From assembly GCA_003576745.1 (NCBI GenBank), contig QEVR01000002.1, forward strand, positions 1 through 64,000: a stretch of 64,000 bases of DNA, read 5' to 3'. This document shows positions 17,387 through 25,795 of the stretch, piece by piece. The notes beneath the pieces were generated by a model that saw only the letters and a list, made by a program, of their open reading frames with translations, had not been told where the DNA came from and did not search any database. The translations under genes were made by a program, and so were the position numbers. This DNA comes from Candidatus Uhrbacteria bacterium. GTDB lineage: Bacteria; Patescibacteriota; Patescibacteriia; 2-12-FULL-60-25. Within the stretch, counting starts at the first letter, position 1. Every line of letters begins with the position of its first letter.

Positions 17387-17412
17387 AAGCTCCCCAATAC
17401 GGGGAGCTTTTG
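17387..17412 (+). terminator. Intrinsic terminator of the fibre gene
   Basis: AAGCTCCCC-aatac-GGGGAGCTT followed by TTGATTT, a 9-bp perfect stem starting 4 nt after the stop. Confidence 0.85.
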
Positions 17413-17430
17413 ATTTACGCAAGGGTTCCG

Positions 17431-17436
17431 TATACT
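17431..17436 (+). promoter_or_regulatory. -10 box (TATACT) for cysS
   Basis: TATACT ends 10 nt before the cysS ATG at 17447. A TTGATT (17410-17415) 15 nt upstream is a possible short-spaced -35. Confidence 0.5.
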
Positions 17437-17446
17437 GTTCGCACAT

Positions 17447-18838
17447 ATGCTTCGTATTTGGGATACAAAGAAACGTTCCATTGAAGAGGTTCGTCCGCTT
17501 CAGCCCGGGAAGGTGGGTTTTTATGCATGCGGCCCCACAGTGTATCAGCGGGCGCATATTGGAAATTTGCGTGCGTATGTGTTCGAGGACGTGCTAAAGC
17601 GCGCACTTATGGCGAACGGGTATTCCGTGCGTCATGTGGTAAATATTACCGACGTGGGCCATCTCACGGACGATGCGGATGCGGGCGAAGACAAAATGGA
17701 ACGCGCGGCAAAAGAGGAGGGGAAGGATGCCTGGGATATTTCCCGTGAATACACACGATTATTTCTTGAAGACATTGCGGCGCTGAATATACTTTTACCT
17801 GACGCCCTTCCAAAAGCAACGGATCATATCGATGAACAGATCGAACTGGTAAAAACGCTGGAGGATAAGGGTTTCACATATGAAACGGACGACGGGGTGT
17901 ATTTTGATACTTCGAAATTCGCGCATTACGGTTCACTCGGCGGTCAGTCGCTTTCAGAAAAACAGGAAGGCGTTCGCGTAGAAGCAAATACCCAAAAACG
18001 GCATCCGTCGGATTTTGCGTTATGGAAATTTTCTGGGGAAAAAGGAAAGCGGCACATGGAATGGGACAGTCCATGGGGCAAGGGCTTCCCGGGATGGCAT
18101 GCGGAATGCTCGGCCATGAGCAGAAAAGAATTGGGCCAGCCTTTTGATATCCACGCGGGCGGGATCGACCACATTCCTGTCCATCATGAGAATGAAATTG
18201 CGCAAAGCGAGGCGGCTTACGGCGTACCGCTCGCGAACATGTGGTTTCATGTTGAATTTCTCCTCATCGAAGGTCAAAAAATGTCGAAATCGCTCCGAAA
18301 TACGTTTACGATAGATGATTTGCGCGAACATGACATTTACCCTCTCGCGTTCAGGTATTTCTTGCTCGGCTCGCATTATCGGAAGAAGCAGAATTTTACA
18401 TGGGATGCCGTCCAGGGGGCACAGATTGCGCTTGAGAAGATGTATCGCGTCTGCAGGGCGTTTCCGAACCCCAGGACCGTACTCGTTGATGCCGAATCAG
18501 CATTCATGGATGCAATCAACGATGATTTGAATACGCCGGAAGCGTTGGCGTCGCTCCATGCGCTTTTTGACGGGGATCAGAACGATGCGGATAAAGCCGC
18601 AACGGCTTTGGCGATGGACCGAGTCCTTGGGCTTGGGTTGGATGCCGTGGTTTCAAAACCGCTCTTTATTCCGCCTGACATCAAAGCCCTGGCCGATGAG
18701 CGCGATAAGGCACGAAATAAAAAACAATGGGATCGTTCTGATGCGTTGCGTGACGAAATTGAACGAAAGGGCTGGATCTTGCGCGATACGGCCGAAGGAT
18801 ATCTCCTTGAGAGAGCATCGATAGATCGTCGTTCGTAG
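17447..18838 (+). CDS. cysS: Cysteinyl-tRNA synthetase
   Basis: Class I aminoacyl-tRNA synthetase charging tRNA-Cys in the cytoplasm. At 463 residues it is normal length. The zinc and ATP sites are present: FYACGPTVYQRAHIGNLRAY (CGPTVY and an HIGN variant of HIGH), WHAECSAM (zinc Cys/His), HIPVHHENEIAQSEA (zinc-binding His), and GQKMSKSLRN (KMSKS loop). The C-terminal helical domain ends with the anticodon-recognition segment KKQWDRSDALRDEIERKGW. It starts with ATG shortly after a TATACT box and has no SD. The next gene, corA, is convergent. Confidence 0.97.
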   Translation: MLRIWDTKKRSIEEVRPLQPGKVGFYACGPTVYQRAHIGNLRAYVFEDVLKRALMANGYSVRHVVNITDVGHLTDDADAGEDKMERAAKEEGKDAWDISREYTRLFLEDIAALNILLPDALPKATDHIDEQIELVKTLEDKGFTYETDDGVYFDTSKFAHYGSLGGQSLSEKQEGVRVEANTQKRHPSDFALWKFSGEKGKRHMEWDSPWGKGFPGWHAECSAMSRKELGQPFDIHAGGIDHIPVHHENEIAQSEAAYGVPLANMWFHVEFLLIEGQKMSKSLRNTFTIDDLREHDIYPLAFRYFLLGSHYRKKQNFTWDAVQGAQIALEKMYRVCRAFPNPRTVLVDAESAFMDAINDDLNTPEALASLHALFDGDQNDADKAATALAMDRVLGLGLDAVVSKPLFIPPDIKALADERDKARNKKQWDRSDALRDEIERKGWILRDTAEGYLLERASIDRRS

Positions 18839-18886
18839 TCTAAAGAATACCCCCTACGAATTCCTGTTGACGAGATGCAAGCCGAC

Positions 18887-19813
18887 TTAGATCCACTTTT
18901 TGATTTTGAAATACACCATCATACCGGCGCTCCCGAGCAGCATGATTCCCGTGATAATGAGAAATCCGTATGCGTGATCCTGGAACGGTACGGGCACGTT
19001 CATGCCGAACATCGCCGCGAGCAATGTGAGCGGGAACACAATGACAGAAAAAATCGTGAGGGTTTTGATGATGTCATTCGTCCGAAAGTCGATGAGGGAT
19101 TTATTCGTTTCGTGAAGCGCTTCGATTTCGTCGCGCTGGAGTTCCAGCTGATCCCATATTTCCTTGGTATGCTGAATAAGCTCGCGGAAATATGCATTGA
19201 GCTTATTCAAGGGGAAAAAGGACGGCGCGATATCCAACAATCTGGTCATGACCGCTTTATGCGCCTGCATGGCTTGCCGAAAATTCACAACATTGAGCTT
19301 GATGCGGAGAATGTCATTGATTAAGTGTTTTTGATATGGATCATTCAGCCGGCGCTCAATGGACTCCATATCCGCGTTAATATTTACCAGTTTTGGAAAA
19401 ACGGACGTTAAAAGGTCATTGAGTATCGCGTATAAAAGCTGAGTAATATCGCCCGTGAGGCAAACGTGACGCCCCTTTGACGCCCTGCTCGATTGAAACA
19501 ATTTGCGAAGGGGCGTAAGGCCGTCCGTATTTACGGTAACGAGATAGTTTTTTGAAATGAAAAAATCGACTTCTGAAATTCTGATCTCATGCGTATCCTT
19601 GTCAAAAAACGGATAGAGGAGAATCATAAATATATACCCATCCCTCGCAACCACTTTGGGACGCTGGATTGGTGGCTGGACGTCACGGAGATCGATGGGA
19701 TGAAATCGAAACTTCGTCCGAAGCTTGTCGATAACCTCGGCTTTATTACTTGTTGCATGAAACCATTCGAGTTGGTCGGTTTTCACGCTTTCAAGGCGAT
19801 TTCCTCCCGGCAT
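18887..19813 (-). CDS. corA: CorA-family magnesium/divalent cation transporter
   Basis: Inner-membrane pentameric channel for Mg2+ and related divalent cations. The 308 residues comprise a cytoplasmic alpha/beta domain with long stalk helices (ESIERRLNDPYQKHLINDIL through DQLELQRDEIEALHETNKSL), a first transmembrane helix ending in the invariant AAMFGMNVP (GMN selectivity motif) and a second helix (YGFLIITGIMLLGSAGMMVY) followed by the basic cytoplasmic tail KIKKWI. The ATG at 19813 is preferred to the GTG one codon upstream; TATACT at 19826-19821 ends 7 nt before it, so the message is probably leaderless. Confidence 0.95.
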   Translation of the reverse strand: MPGGNRLESVKTDQLEWFHATSNKAEVIDKLRTKFRFHPIDLRDVQPPIQRPKVVARDGYIFMILLYPFFDKDTHEIRISEVDFFISKNYLVTVNTDGLTPLRKLFQSSRASKGRHVCLTGDITQLLYAILNDLLTSVFPKLVNINADMESIERRLNDPYQKHLINDILRIKLNVVNFRQAMQAHKAVMTRLLDIAPSFFPLNKLNAYFRELIQHTKEIWDQLELQRDEIEALHETNKSLIDFRTNDIIKTLTIFSVIVFPLTLLAAMFGMNVPVPFQDHAYGFLIITGIMLLGSAGMMVYFKIKKWI

Positions 19814-19820
19814 CACGTGA

Positions 19821-19826
19821 AGTATA
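19821..19826 (-). promoter_or_regulatory. -10 box (TATACT) for corA
   Basis: TATACT on the minus strand ends 7 nt before the corA ATG. It lies in the short divergent gap between corA and the gene at 19874. Confidence 0.55.
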
Positions 19827-19873
19827 GCATACAGCGGACGCTTTTTCGTCTTCTGACGGGAAGGTGATAAACT

Positions 19874-20425
19874 ATGAGAATGCCAGACATGAAAAACATG
19901 GCTTCTGAACAGCTGTCCGGAAGGGAGGCTGCTGTTTCCGTGTCCGAACGCAACTCACGGGACATAACCTCGCTCGAGGCGGACGAGCAAACGCGGGAGC
20001 ATCTTCCGGAACAAAAAGACGCCATTCTTCATGCCGAATCCGTTTCGGAACTAGAGGCAGCGCAAAACGCCGTGCCGCCTCATACGTCGACGCAGACAGG
20101 CTCATCCGAAGCCCTTGGAAAGGATGAGGTCATTATCGAAGTTGAAAAAATTTTAGAAGAGGGGATGGGCGATTTTTATGCGGACCTTCCCGCCGAAGCA
20201 AAGCCATTGTTCCGTCAGAAAGGGGAAGAAGCCGCCAGCGTTATCGCGGATATGGTGCGGAGCATGCGCGTAAACGTAAAAAAAATCGTCGACGCTATCA
20301 GCAGATGGCTTAAAACGATTCCGGGCGTTAATATGTATTTTTTGGAGCAGGAAACAAAAATAAAGACGGACAGAATTCTCGAGCTTGTCGAGGCAAGGAA
20401 AGAAGACCAGTCAAAAGCAGTATGA
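19874..20425 (+). CDS. Acidic/helical protein of unknown function, coupled to the TraG-like ATPase
   Basis: No family recognised. The first 90 of 183 residues are Glu/Ser/Ala rich and probably disordered. Residues about 95-180 form helices, including IIEVEKILEEGMGDFYADLP, EAKPLFRQKGEEAASVI and the basic amphipathic stretch MRVNVKKIVDAISRWLKTIP. There is no signal peptide or transmembrane segment. Two start codons are possible (19874 and 19880). It overlaps the downstream ATPase gene by 4 nt (ATGA), so the two products are probably made together and may interact, for example as a cytoplasmic partner of the secretion ATPase. That role is inference from coupling only. Confidence 0.6.
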   Translation: MRMPDMKNMASEQLSGREAAVSVSERNSRDITSLEADEQTREHLPEQKDAILHAESVSELEAAQNAVPPHTSTQTGSSEALGKDEVIIEVEKILEEGMGDFYADLPAEAKPLFRQKGEEAASVIADMVRSMRVNVKKIVDAISRWLKTIPGVNMYFLEQETKIKTDRILELVEARKEDQSKAV

Positions 20426-22989
20426 TGGCGTTTTTCCCCCTTTTGCAAGTCGATATTATTCCGAATGATCCCGGACAGGCGTTTGTTCCTGCTGGTCAGG
20501 AGCTTGCCGCCGCCGGAACCCTCCTTTCATCCGTCGCCGCGATTGCCGCAGTGATTCTGGGTATTGCCATCGCCGGAGGGCTCATTCTTTTTTTGCTCCG
20601 CCGCTTGCTTCGCGGAAGATTGTCATCAAAAACGGCTTTCAACATGAAGGTCTTACGCATTCGTGTTCCAAAGGAAAAAAGGGGCGGCGAAAAGGCCGAA
20701 GAAACCACGCAGACGATTCAAGAGGACATTTCCGTTATGGAAACGATTTTTTCAACGCTCGGATCCTTAACGGCACAGCGGGGGATTGGCGCATGGCTCT
20801 ACGGCAGATCTGATCATTTCTCATTCGAAATCGTCATGGATGGCGGAAAAATCGCCTTCTACGTTGCTGTTCCCGCTGCGTACAGAGGATTTGTGGAAGA
20901 GCAGATACACGCTCAATTTTCCGACGCGGAAATCGAGGATGTTCCGGACTACAATATCTTTTCCCCGACAGGTGTCGTATTGGGCAGCTATTTGACATTG
21001 CGTCGCCAAAGCTTTTTCCCTATTAAGACCTATCAGAAACTCGAAAGCGACCCATTAAACTCAGTGACGAACGCCCTTGCAAAGCTCGGCGATGAAGACG
21101 GGGCTGCGATTCAATACGTTTTTCGATCGGCTCGGCGCGAATGGCGTACCGGGGGGCTCCGGATAGCGCGCGAAATGCAACAAGGGAAAAAGCTGTCGCA
21201 AGTGCAAAGCGGAGGAGCGGGAAAATTCGTGACATCCGTAGGAAAAGAATTTGCGCAGGTTGCAGCGGGGAAAACGCAAACTCAAAAAACCAGTGAAGGG
21301 TACCGGCTCTCTCCTCTCGAAGAGGAGATGGTGAAGGGCTTGGAGGAAAAGGCATCGAAAGCAGGCCTTGATGTGAATATCCGCGTCATCGTTTCAACCA
21401 AGACGCCGCAAAAAGCCCAGCAGGCTTTGAATGATATTCTCGGTTCATTCGGTCAATACAACATCTACGAGTACGGCAACTCCTTCGCCAAAGCCATGCC
21501 TCGTTTCCGAACAAAAATGATTCAGGCATTCATTTACCGGCAGTTTGACGAGAAATTTAAAATCACGCTGAATTCCGAGGAACTCGCGTCGCTGTTCCAC
21601 CTGCCGCTCCCCAGCACGGAGACGCCGAAAATCGACTGGTTACTGGCGCGAAAAGCGCTCCCGCCCTCCAATCTTCCGCAGGATGGGATCGTGCTCGGAT
21701 ATTCGGAATATCGAGGCCATCGGTACATCATCAGAATGAAACAGCAGGACAGGCGCAGACACATGTACATCATCGGAAAATCCGGTTCCGGAAAGACCGA
21801 GCTCATGAAAAGCCTTGTGGCGCAGGATATTCGCGAGGGCAGGGGCGTGTGCGTGGTGGATCCGCATGGTGACTTCGCCGACGATTGTCTGGGATTTGTG
21901 CCAAAAGAACGCGCGGACGATGTGATATATTTTTCTCCGGCGGATACGGAACGTCCTATGGGGCTGAACATGCTTGAGTATGACCCAAACTATCCGGAGC
22001 AAAAAACCTTCGTGATTAACGAGATGCTCAAAATATTCGACAAGCTTTATGACCTGAAGTCAACGGGCGGGCCGATGTTTGAGCAGTACATGCGAAACGC
22101 CATGCAGCTCATTATGGATCATCCGGAGAGCGGCTCAACGCTCATGGAAATTCCGAAGGTGCTTGCGGACGAGGATTTTCGCGCATACAAACTTTCTAAA
22201 TGCAAAACGCAAGTCGTAAAAGATTTCTGGGAAAAGGAGGCGCAAAAAGCCGGAGGCGAGGCGTCGCTCCAGAACATGGTGCCATACATCACGTCCAAAC
22301 TTACGCCATTTATTTCCAATGACATTATGCGGCCGATTATCGGCCAGCAGAAGTCCGCATTTAACGTACGGCAAGCGATGGACGAACAAAGGATTCTTCT
22401 TCTGAACCTTTCAAAAGGCAAGCTTGGGGACTTGAATGCGTACCTTATCGGCATGGTCCTGGTCGGGAAGATATTAATGGCCGCTCTTTCACGCACCGAT
22501 ATGTCAAAGGAAGCCCGGAAGGACTTCTACCTCTATATCGACGAATTCCAGAACTTTTTGACGGATTCCATAAGCGCCATTCTGTCAGAAGCGAGAAAAT
22601 ACGGACTTGACCTTGTTGTGGCTCACCAGTTTATCGGCCAACTCGAAGGAAAAGAGGATACGGTCATTCGCGATGCGATTTTCGGCAATGTAGGTTCCAT
22701 GTTCGCGTTTCGCGTCGGCGCCGATGACGCGGAATTCCTCGTAAAGGAATTCGCGCCCGTGTTTAACGAATATGATCTTGTGAACGTGGAGGCATATACA
22801 TGCAATGCAAAAATTCTCATTGACAATACTGCGTCAAGACCGTTCAACATGAAACCGATTCTCGCAGACCCGAACCAGGACAAGGAGCTGCCGGAGCTAA
22901 TCCGCGAACTTTCGCGATATAAATACGGACGCAAGCGGGAGCTCGTCGAAGCGGAAATTCAGGAACGGCAATACCCGAGCAGTCCGTAG
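20422..22989 (+). CDS. TraG/TraD/VirD4-like membrane-anchored AAA+ ATPase
   Basis: An 855-residue ATPase resembling type IV secretion coupling proteins and VirB4/HerA-type motors that move DNA or protein. The N-terminus has a membrane helix (VAAIAAVILGIAIAGGLILFLL). A central alpha/beta region (residues about 85-430) is typical of CPR homologues. The motor follows: Walker A MYIIGKSGSGKTELMKSL, then VCVVDPHGDFADD, Walker B FYLYIDEFQNFL, and the sensor region VVAHQFIGQL. The TraM-binding-like C-terminus contains GNVGSMFAFRVGADDAEFL. No other secretion genes are next to it, only the small coupled protein upstream, so the substrate is unknown. The gene is followed by a dispersed repeat. Confidence 0.85.
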   Translation: MMAFFPLLQVDIIPNDPGQAFVPAGQELAAAGTLLSSVAAIAAVILGIAIAGGLILFLLRRLLRGRLSSKTAFNMKVLRIRVPKEKRGGEKAEETTQTIQEDISVMETIFSTLGSLTAQRGIGAWLYGRSDHFSFEIVMDGGKIAFYVAVPAAYRGFVEEQIHAQFSDAEIEDVPDYNIFSPTGVVLGSYLTLRRQSFFPIKTYQKLESDPLNSVTNALAKLGDEDGAAIQYVFRSARREWRTGGLRIAREMQQGKKLSQVQSGGAGKFVTSVGKEFAQVAAGKTQTQKTSEGYRLSPLEEEMVKGLEEKASKAGLDVNIRVIVSTKTPQKAQQALNDILGSFGQYNIYEYGNSFAKAMPRFRTKMIQAFIYRQFDEKFKITLNSEELASLFHLPLPSTETPKIDWLLARKALPPSNLPQDGIVLGYSEYRGHRYIIRMKQQDRRRHMYIIGKSGSGKTELMKSLVAQDIREGRGVCVVDPHGDFADDCLGFVPKERADDVIYFSPADTERPMGLNMLEYDPNYPEQKTFVINEMLKIFDKLYDLKSTGGPMFEQYMRNAMQLIMDHPESGSTLMEIPKVLADEDFRAYKLSKCKTQVVKDFWEKEAQKAGGEASLQNMVPYITSKLTPFISNDIMRPIIGQQKSAFNVRQAMDEQRILLLNLSKGKLGDLNAYLIGMVLVGKILMAALSRTDMSKEARKDFYLYIDEFQNFLTDSISAILSEARKYGLDLVVAHQFIGQLEGKEDTVIRDAIFGNVGSMFAFRVGADDAEFLVKEFAPVFNEYDLVNVEAYTCNAKILIDNTASRPFNMKPILADPNQDKELPELIRELSRYKYGRKRELVEAEIQERQYPSSP

Positions 22990-23215
22990 GTTCGTAAGAT
23001 CGTAAGTCTGTAAGTTCGTTGGTCATGAGACAAGGGGAGTTGGAAGTGGGAAGGAGGGAGTAGGACGTAGAGAGGCGCCTGCTTTTCCCCTTAACCAATC
23101 ACTACTCACCACTCACTCGGTCCCTTCATAGGACAAAGGGAGTAGGGCTTAGGACGTGGGTCATGGGTCATGCGCCCGTAACCCAAAACTCATAAACTGT
23201 TCCCTGTTGAAACTT
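22990..23215 (+). repeat. Dispersed intergenic repeat, copy 3
   Basis: Modules shared with other copies: gggaaggagggagtaggacg, gggagtagggcttaggacg, gtgggtcatgggtcatgcg and aactgttccctgttg. It also holds short near-tandem words (tcgtaagatcgtaagtctgtaag). No gene. Confidence 0.75.
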
Positions 23216-23221
23216 ATCCAC

Positions 23222-23309
23222 TTTTCACCTCCGAAGGTGTCTGATAGGCTCCGTTAAGGACGACACTGGTTCGAAGGGTGGGATCGGTGTTTCCTCGGAA
23301 AATAAAACT
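23222..23309 (+). other. Possible structured 5' leader of the next gene
   Basis: Three short stems occur in series: CACCT-CCGA-AGGTG, ACACTG-N16-CGGTGT (one G-U) and TTTCC-TC-GGAAA, the last ending just before the ATG at 23310. This differs from the leaderless starts around it. No known riboswitch family is matched. Confidence 0.3.
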
Positions 23310-23927
23310 ATGCCGGAAACGAAACCGGCCAATAACAGTGGTGGGCGACAGGCGTCTGATCCGGGCAGCGCGCCAAAACCCGCCACGGCCAGTGAAACAA
23401 AGTTCGCCATTGCGCGAAAAATGATTGCGAATCTTCGAGAGGAGATCGCGAATTTAGAGCGTCTTCTTTCCAGTGATTCGGAAGAGGCATCGTTTGAGGA
23501 ACTCACCATTCGAAGCAGAACGGAACAAGGGGAAATTATCGGGCCGGCCGCCGAGGGAAAAGTTCTTGAGGGCGTCTTCGATGGACAGCACATGGTGGGC
23601 TCGGATGGAAAACAATACCTGGTTCCCCCGAATTACGCCTCTAAGTCAAAACTTGTTGAAGGCGACATCCTCAAGTTGACGATTGCGCCGAATGGAGCGT
23701 TTCTTTTTAAACAAATCGGTCCGATTGAACGGCAACGTTTAATGGGAATTTTAACGCGTGACGAACATACGGGCGATTGGAAAGTAACGGCCGAAGGACG
23801 GAAATATAATATTTTAACTGCATCGGTTACCTTTTTTAAAGGACAGTCAGGGGATGATGCTGTCATTCTCGTTCCGAAAGCTGCCCCATCCAAATGGGCG
23901 GCCGTTGAAAATATCATTAAGCATTAG
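23310..23927 (+). CDS. Conserved CPR-type protein, unknown function
   Basis: A 205-residue cytoplasmic protein without a named domain that I can assign. The N-terminal 35 residues are Pro/Ala/Ser rich and probably disordered. A coiled-coil helix follows (AIARKMIANLREEIANLERL), then a beta-rich barrel-like part: EGKVLEGVFDGQHMVGSDGK, QYLVPPNYASKSKLVEGDIL, KLTIAPNGAFLFKQIGPIER. The tail has an Ala/Pro-rich stretch and a terminal helix (KWAAVENIIKH). The 'KLVEGDxLKL' strand resembles OB/SH3-like barrels in nucleic-acid-binding proteins, but that is only a resemblance. It is flanked by dispersed repeats on both sides and stands alone. Confidence 0.6.
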   Translation: MPETKPANNSGGRQASDPGSAPKPATASETKFAIARKMIANLREEIANLERLLSSDSEEASFEELTIRSRTEQGEIIGPAAEGKVLEGVFDGQHMVGSDGKQYLVPPNYASKSKLVEGDILKLTIAPNGAFLFKQIGPIERQRLMGILTRDEHTGDWKVTAEGRKYNILTASVTFFKGQSGDDAVILVPKAAPSKWAAVENIIKH

Positions 23928-23929
23928 AA

Positions 23930-24175
23930 GGAAGCTATTGGCAATTGGTGAAGTGGTTACAGGTTTCGGGCGCAAGGCTCACGACTTACGACCTACGGAC
24001 TTACAGACATACGAACCTACGGACCCGCTCGGGGTTCGGGGAAGATTATGCTCCCCCTACGCAACCACGTCCTACGCAACTACGTACTCTTCGCATCCCG
24101 CATCCAGCTCACAGCATGGCCACGTCCTACGTACCTACGTCCTAGGTTCCGCGCAATCTTTCCCTGATTTGACGT
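23930..24175 (-). repeat. Dispersed intergenic repeat, copy 4, with hairpin core
   Basis: Read on the minus strand it holds the conserved order: gtaggacgtggttgcgtagg, then a hairpin GGGGGAG-cataat-CTTCCCC (24057-24038), then cgaacccc. Tandem-like words (cgacctacggacttacag; cctacgtacctacgtcctag) surround it. No gene. Confidence 0.85.
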
Positions 24176-24208
24176 GAGAGGCCGGAAGGGTGAAACTAGT
24201 GACTCGCT

Positions 24209-25792
24209 ATGCCAATTTCGAGATCGTATCGCCCTCGATTTTTTCGAGACGTAACCGGACAGCAGCATATAACAGAAACACTTCGAAAAGAGGTGGAAAG
24301 CGGCATTCTTGGTCACGCGTTTTTATTTTCCGGACCAAGAGGGGTTGGGAAAACGACTACGGCAAGGATTTTCGCAAAGGCGCTTTTATCAAGCGAAACG
24401 CATAACGGAGAGCCCATTGATGCAAACCCGGCGGTACAGGAAGTTGATAAGGGCTCCTGCATTGATCTCGTCGAAATCGATGCCGCATCTCATACGGGCG
24501 TTGAAAATGTCCGCGAAGCTATTATCGAGCATGTACGCTTCCCTCCAGCCAAATGGAAAAGAAAGGTGTACATCATCGATGAATGCCACATGCTCTCGCC
24601 GAGCGCTTGGAATGCAATGTTGAAAACCCTCGAGGAGCCGCCTGACTATGCGTTTTTCATCCTGGCTACCACAGAGCTTCATAAAGTTCCGGAAACCATT
24701 AAATCGCGCTGCCAGCGTTTTGAATTCAGACGCATCGAACCGGAACCCATGAAGAAACGGATACGATTTTTGGCAAAACAAGAAGGTTTTACAATAGAAG
24801 GGAGTATTATAGATACGATTGTTCAGGCGGGCGACGGATGCCTTCGGGATGCAGAGAGCATGCTTGATCAGCTTGCATCGCTTGGCGAAACAACGATTAC
24901 GGCTGAATTGGCCGACCTTATCCTTCCGCGCAGCAATCTTCCGAGAGCCGCCGATCTGCTTCTCCTTTGCGCGGAACGGAATATTGGGGCATCAATGGCC
25001 GCGCTCCGCGGTATTTTGGATGAGGGGTTGCCGCCGGCAGGATTTTTGAATGACCTTCTCGCGGTTACACGGAAAGCGATTCAGGCAGAGGATCCCGATG
25101 TGCGCGACCGCCTGCAGCAGAGCGATCGTGTCGGACCATCTGTTCTTCGACTGCTCGATGCATATTCCGAAAATGAGCTATCGGATATCGCGCTCTTGCT
25201 CATTGAACGCCGAAGGGACATGAAAACGGGCGTGGATCCGGTGTTCGTCCTTGAGCTTTCAATCTTCGCGATTGCCGGAGGCATGCTTCCTCATGCCGTG
25301 CAAAAAAAAGATCCTGGGCGAGAGAAAGATCCCCCTCAGGGGAAGAGGGACTCTTTAAAAGGCCCGGCAAAAACACATGACGAACAAAAACGAATAGAAA
25401 ACACAGAAAACGAGGAGAATCCACAAATCCAAACACCGTCGTTCGTACAATTGCATGAGATACGAACGCAATGGAATGCAATTGTCCGCGAGGTGGAAAA
25501 ACAGAACCGCTCGCTTCCGTTCATCCTGAAAATTACCAGGCCTGAGAGGGTGTACGGACACACGGTCGTATTACGATTCCAATACGCTTTTCACAAGGAA
25601 AAAATCATCGGCGATGTAAAGTCAAAACAGCTACTTGAGCAGGCGGGGCGGAACATTCTCGGCATACCCGATCTGTTATTTGATGGCGTAATTTCATCTC
25701 CGGAGGATGGCGGTTTGGAAGCGCGCGGATCAGCGCCGGCGGACGTGGTGACGAGGGTTCTCGACACATTTGGCGGCAGCGTTCTCGAGTAA
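24209..25792 (+). CDS. dnaX: DNA polymerase III subunit gamma/tau
   Basis: Clamp-loader motor of the replicative polymerase. In 527 residues the AAA+ module is at the N-terminus: SYRPRFFRDVTGQQHI, Walker A FSGPRGVGKTTTARIFAKAL, DLVEIDAASHTGVENVREAI, Walker B KVYIIDECHMLS, sensor 1 ILATTELHKVP and the SRC motif TIKSRCQRFEF. The collar domain (about 220-350) and a low-complexity linker (KDPGREKDPPQGKRD) precede a C-terminal domain. Unusually, the zinc module between Walker A and EIDAAS has no CxxCxxC cluster: the segment reads SSETHNGEPIDANPAVQEVD, with only one Cys nearby. Repeats precede the gene; gpsA converges on it with a 3-nt gap. Confidence 0.94.
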   Translation: MPISRSYRPRFFRDVTGQQHITETLRKEVESGILGHAFLFSGPRGVGKTTTARIFAKALLSSETHNGEPIDANPAVQEVDKGSCIDLVEIDAASHTGVENVREAIIEHVRFPPAKWKRKVYIIDECHMLSPSAWNAMLKTLEEPPDYAFFILATTELHKVPETIKSRCQRFEFRRIEPEPMKKRIRFLAKQEGFTIEGSIIDTIVQAGDGCLRDAESMLDQLASLGETTITAELADLILPRSNLPRAADLLLLCAERNIGASMAALRGILDEGLPPAGFLNDLLAVTRKAIQAEDPDVRDRLQQSDRVGPSVLRLLDAYSENELSDIALLLIERRRDMKTGVDPVFVLELSIFAIAGGMLPHAVQKKDPGREKDPPQGKRDSLKGPAKTHDEQKRIENTENEENPQIQTPSFVQLHEIRTQWNAIVREVEKQNRSLPFILKITRPERVYGHTVVLRFQYAFHKEKIIGDVKSKQLLEQAGRNILGIPDLLFDGVISSPEDGGLEARGSAPADVVTRVLDTFGGSVLE

Positions 25793-25795
25793 CTT

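Noticed and set aside
23270-23290. GGGTGG-containing stretch resembling a T-box antiterminator
   Set aside because: Only about seven bases match, there is no specifier stem and the downstream gene is not an aminoacyl-tRNA synthetase or amino-acid gene.
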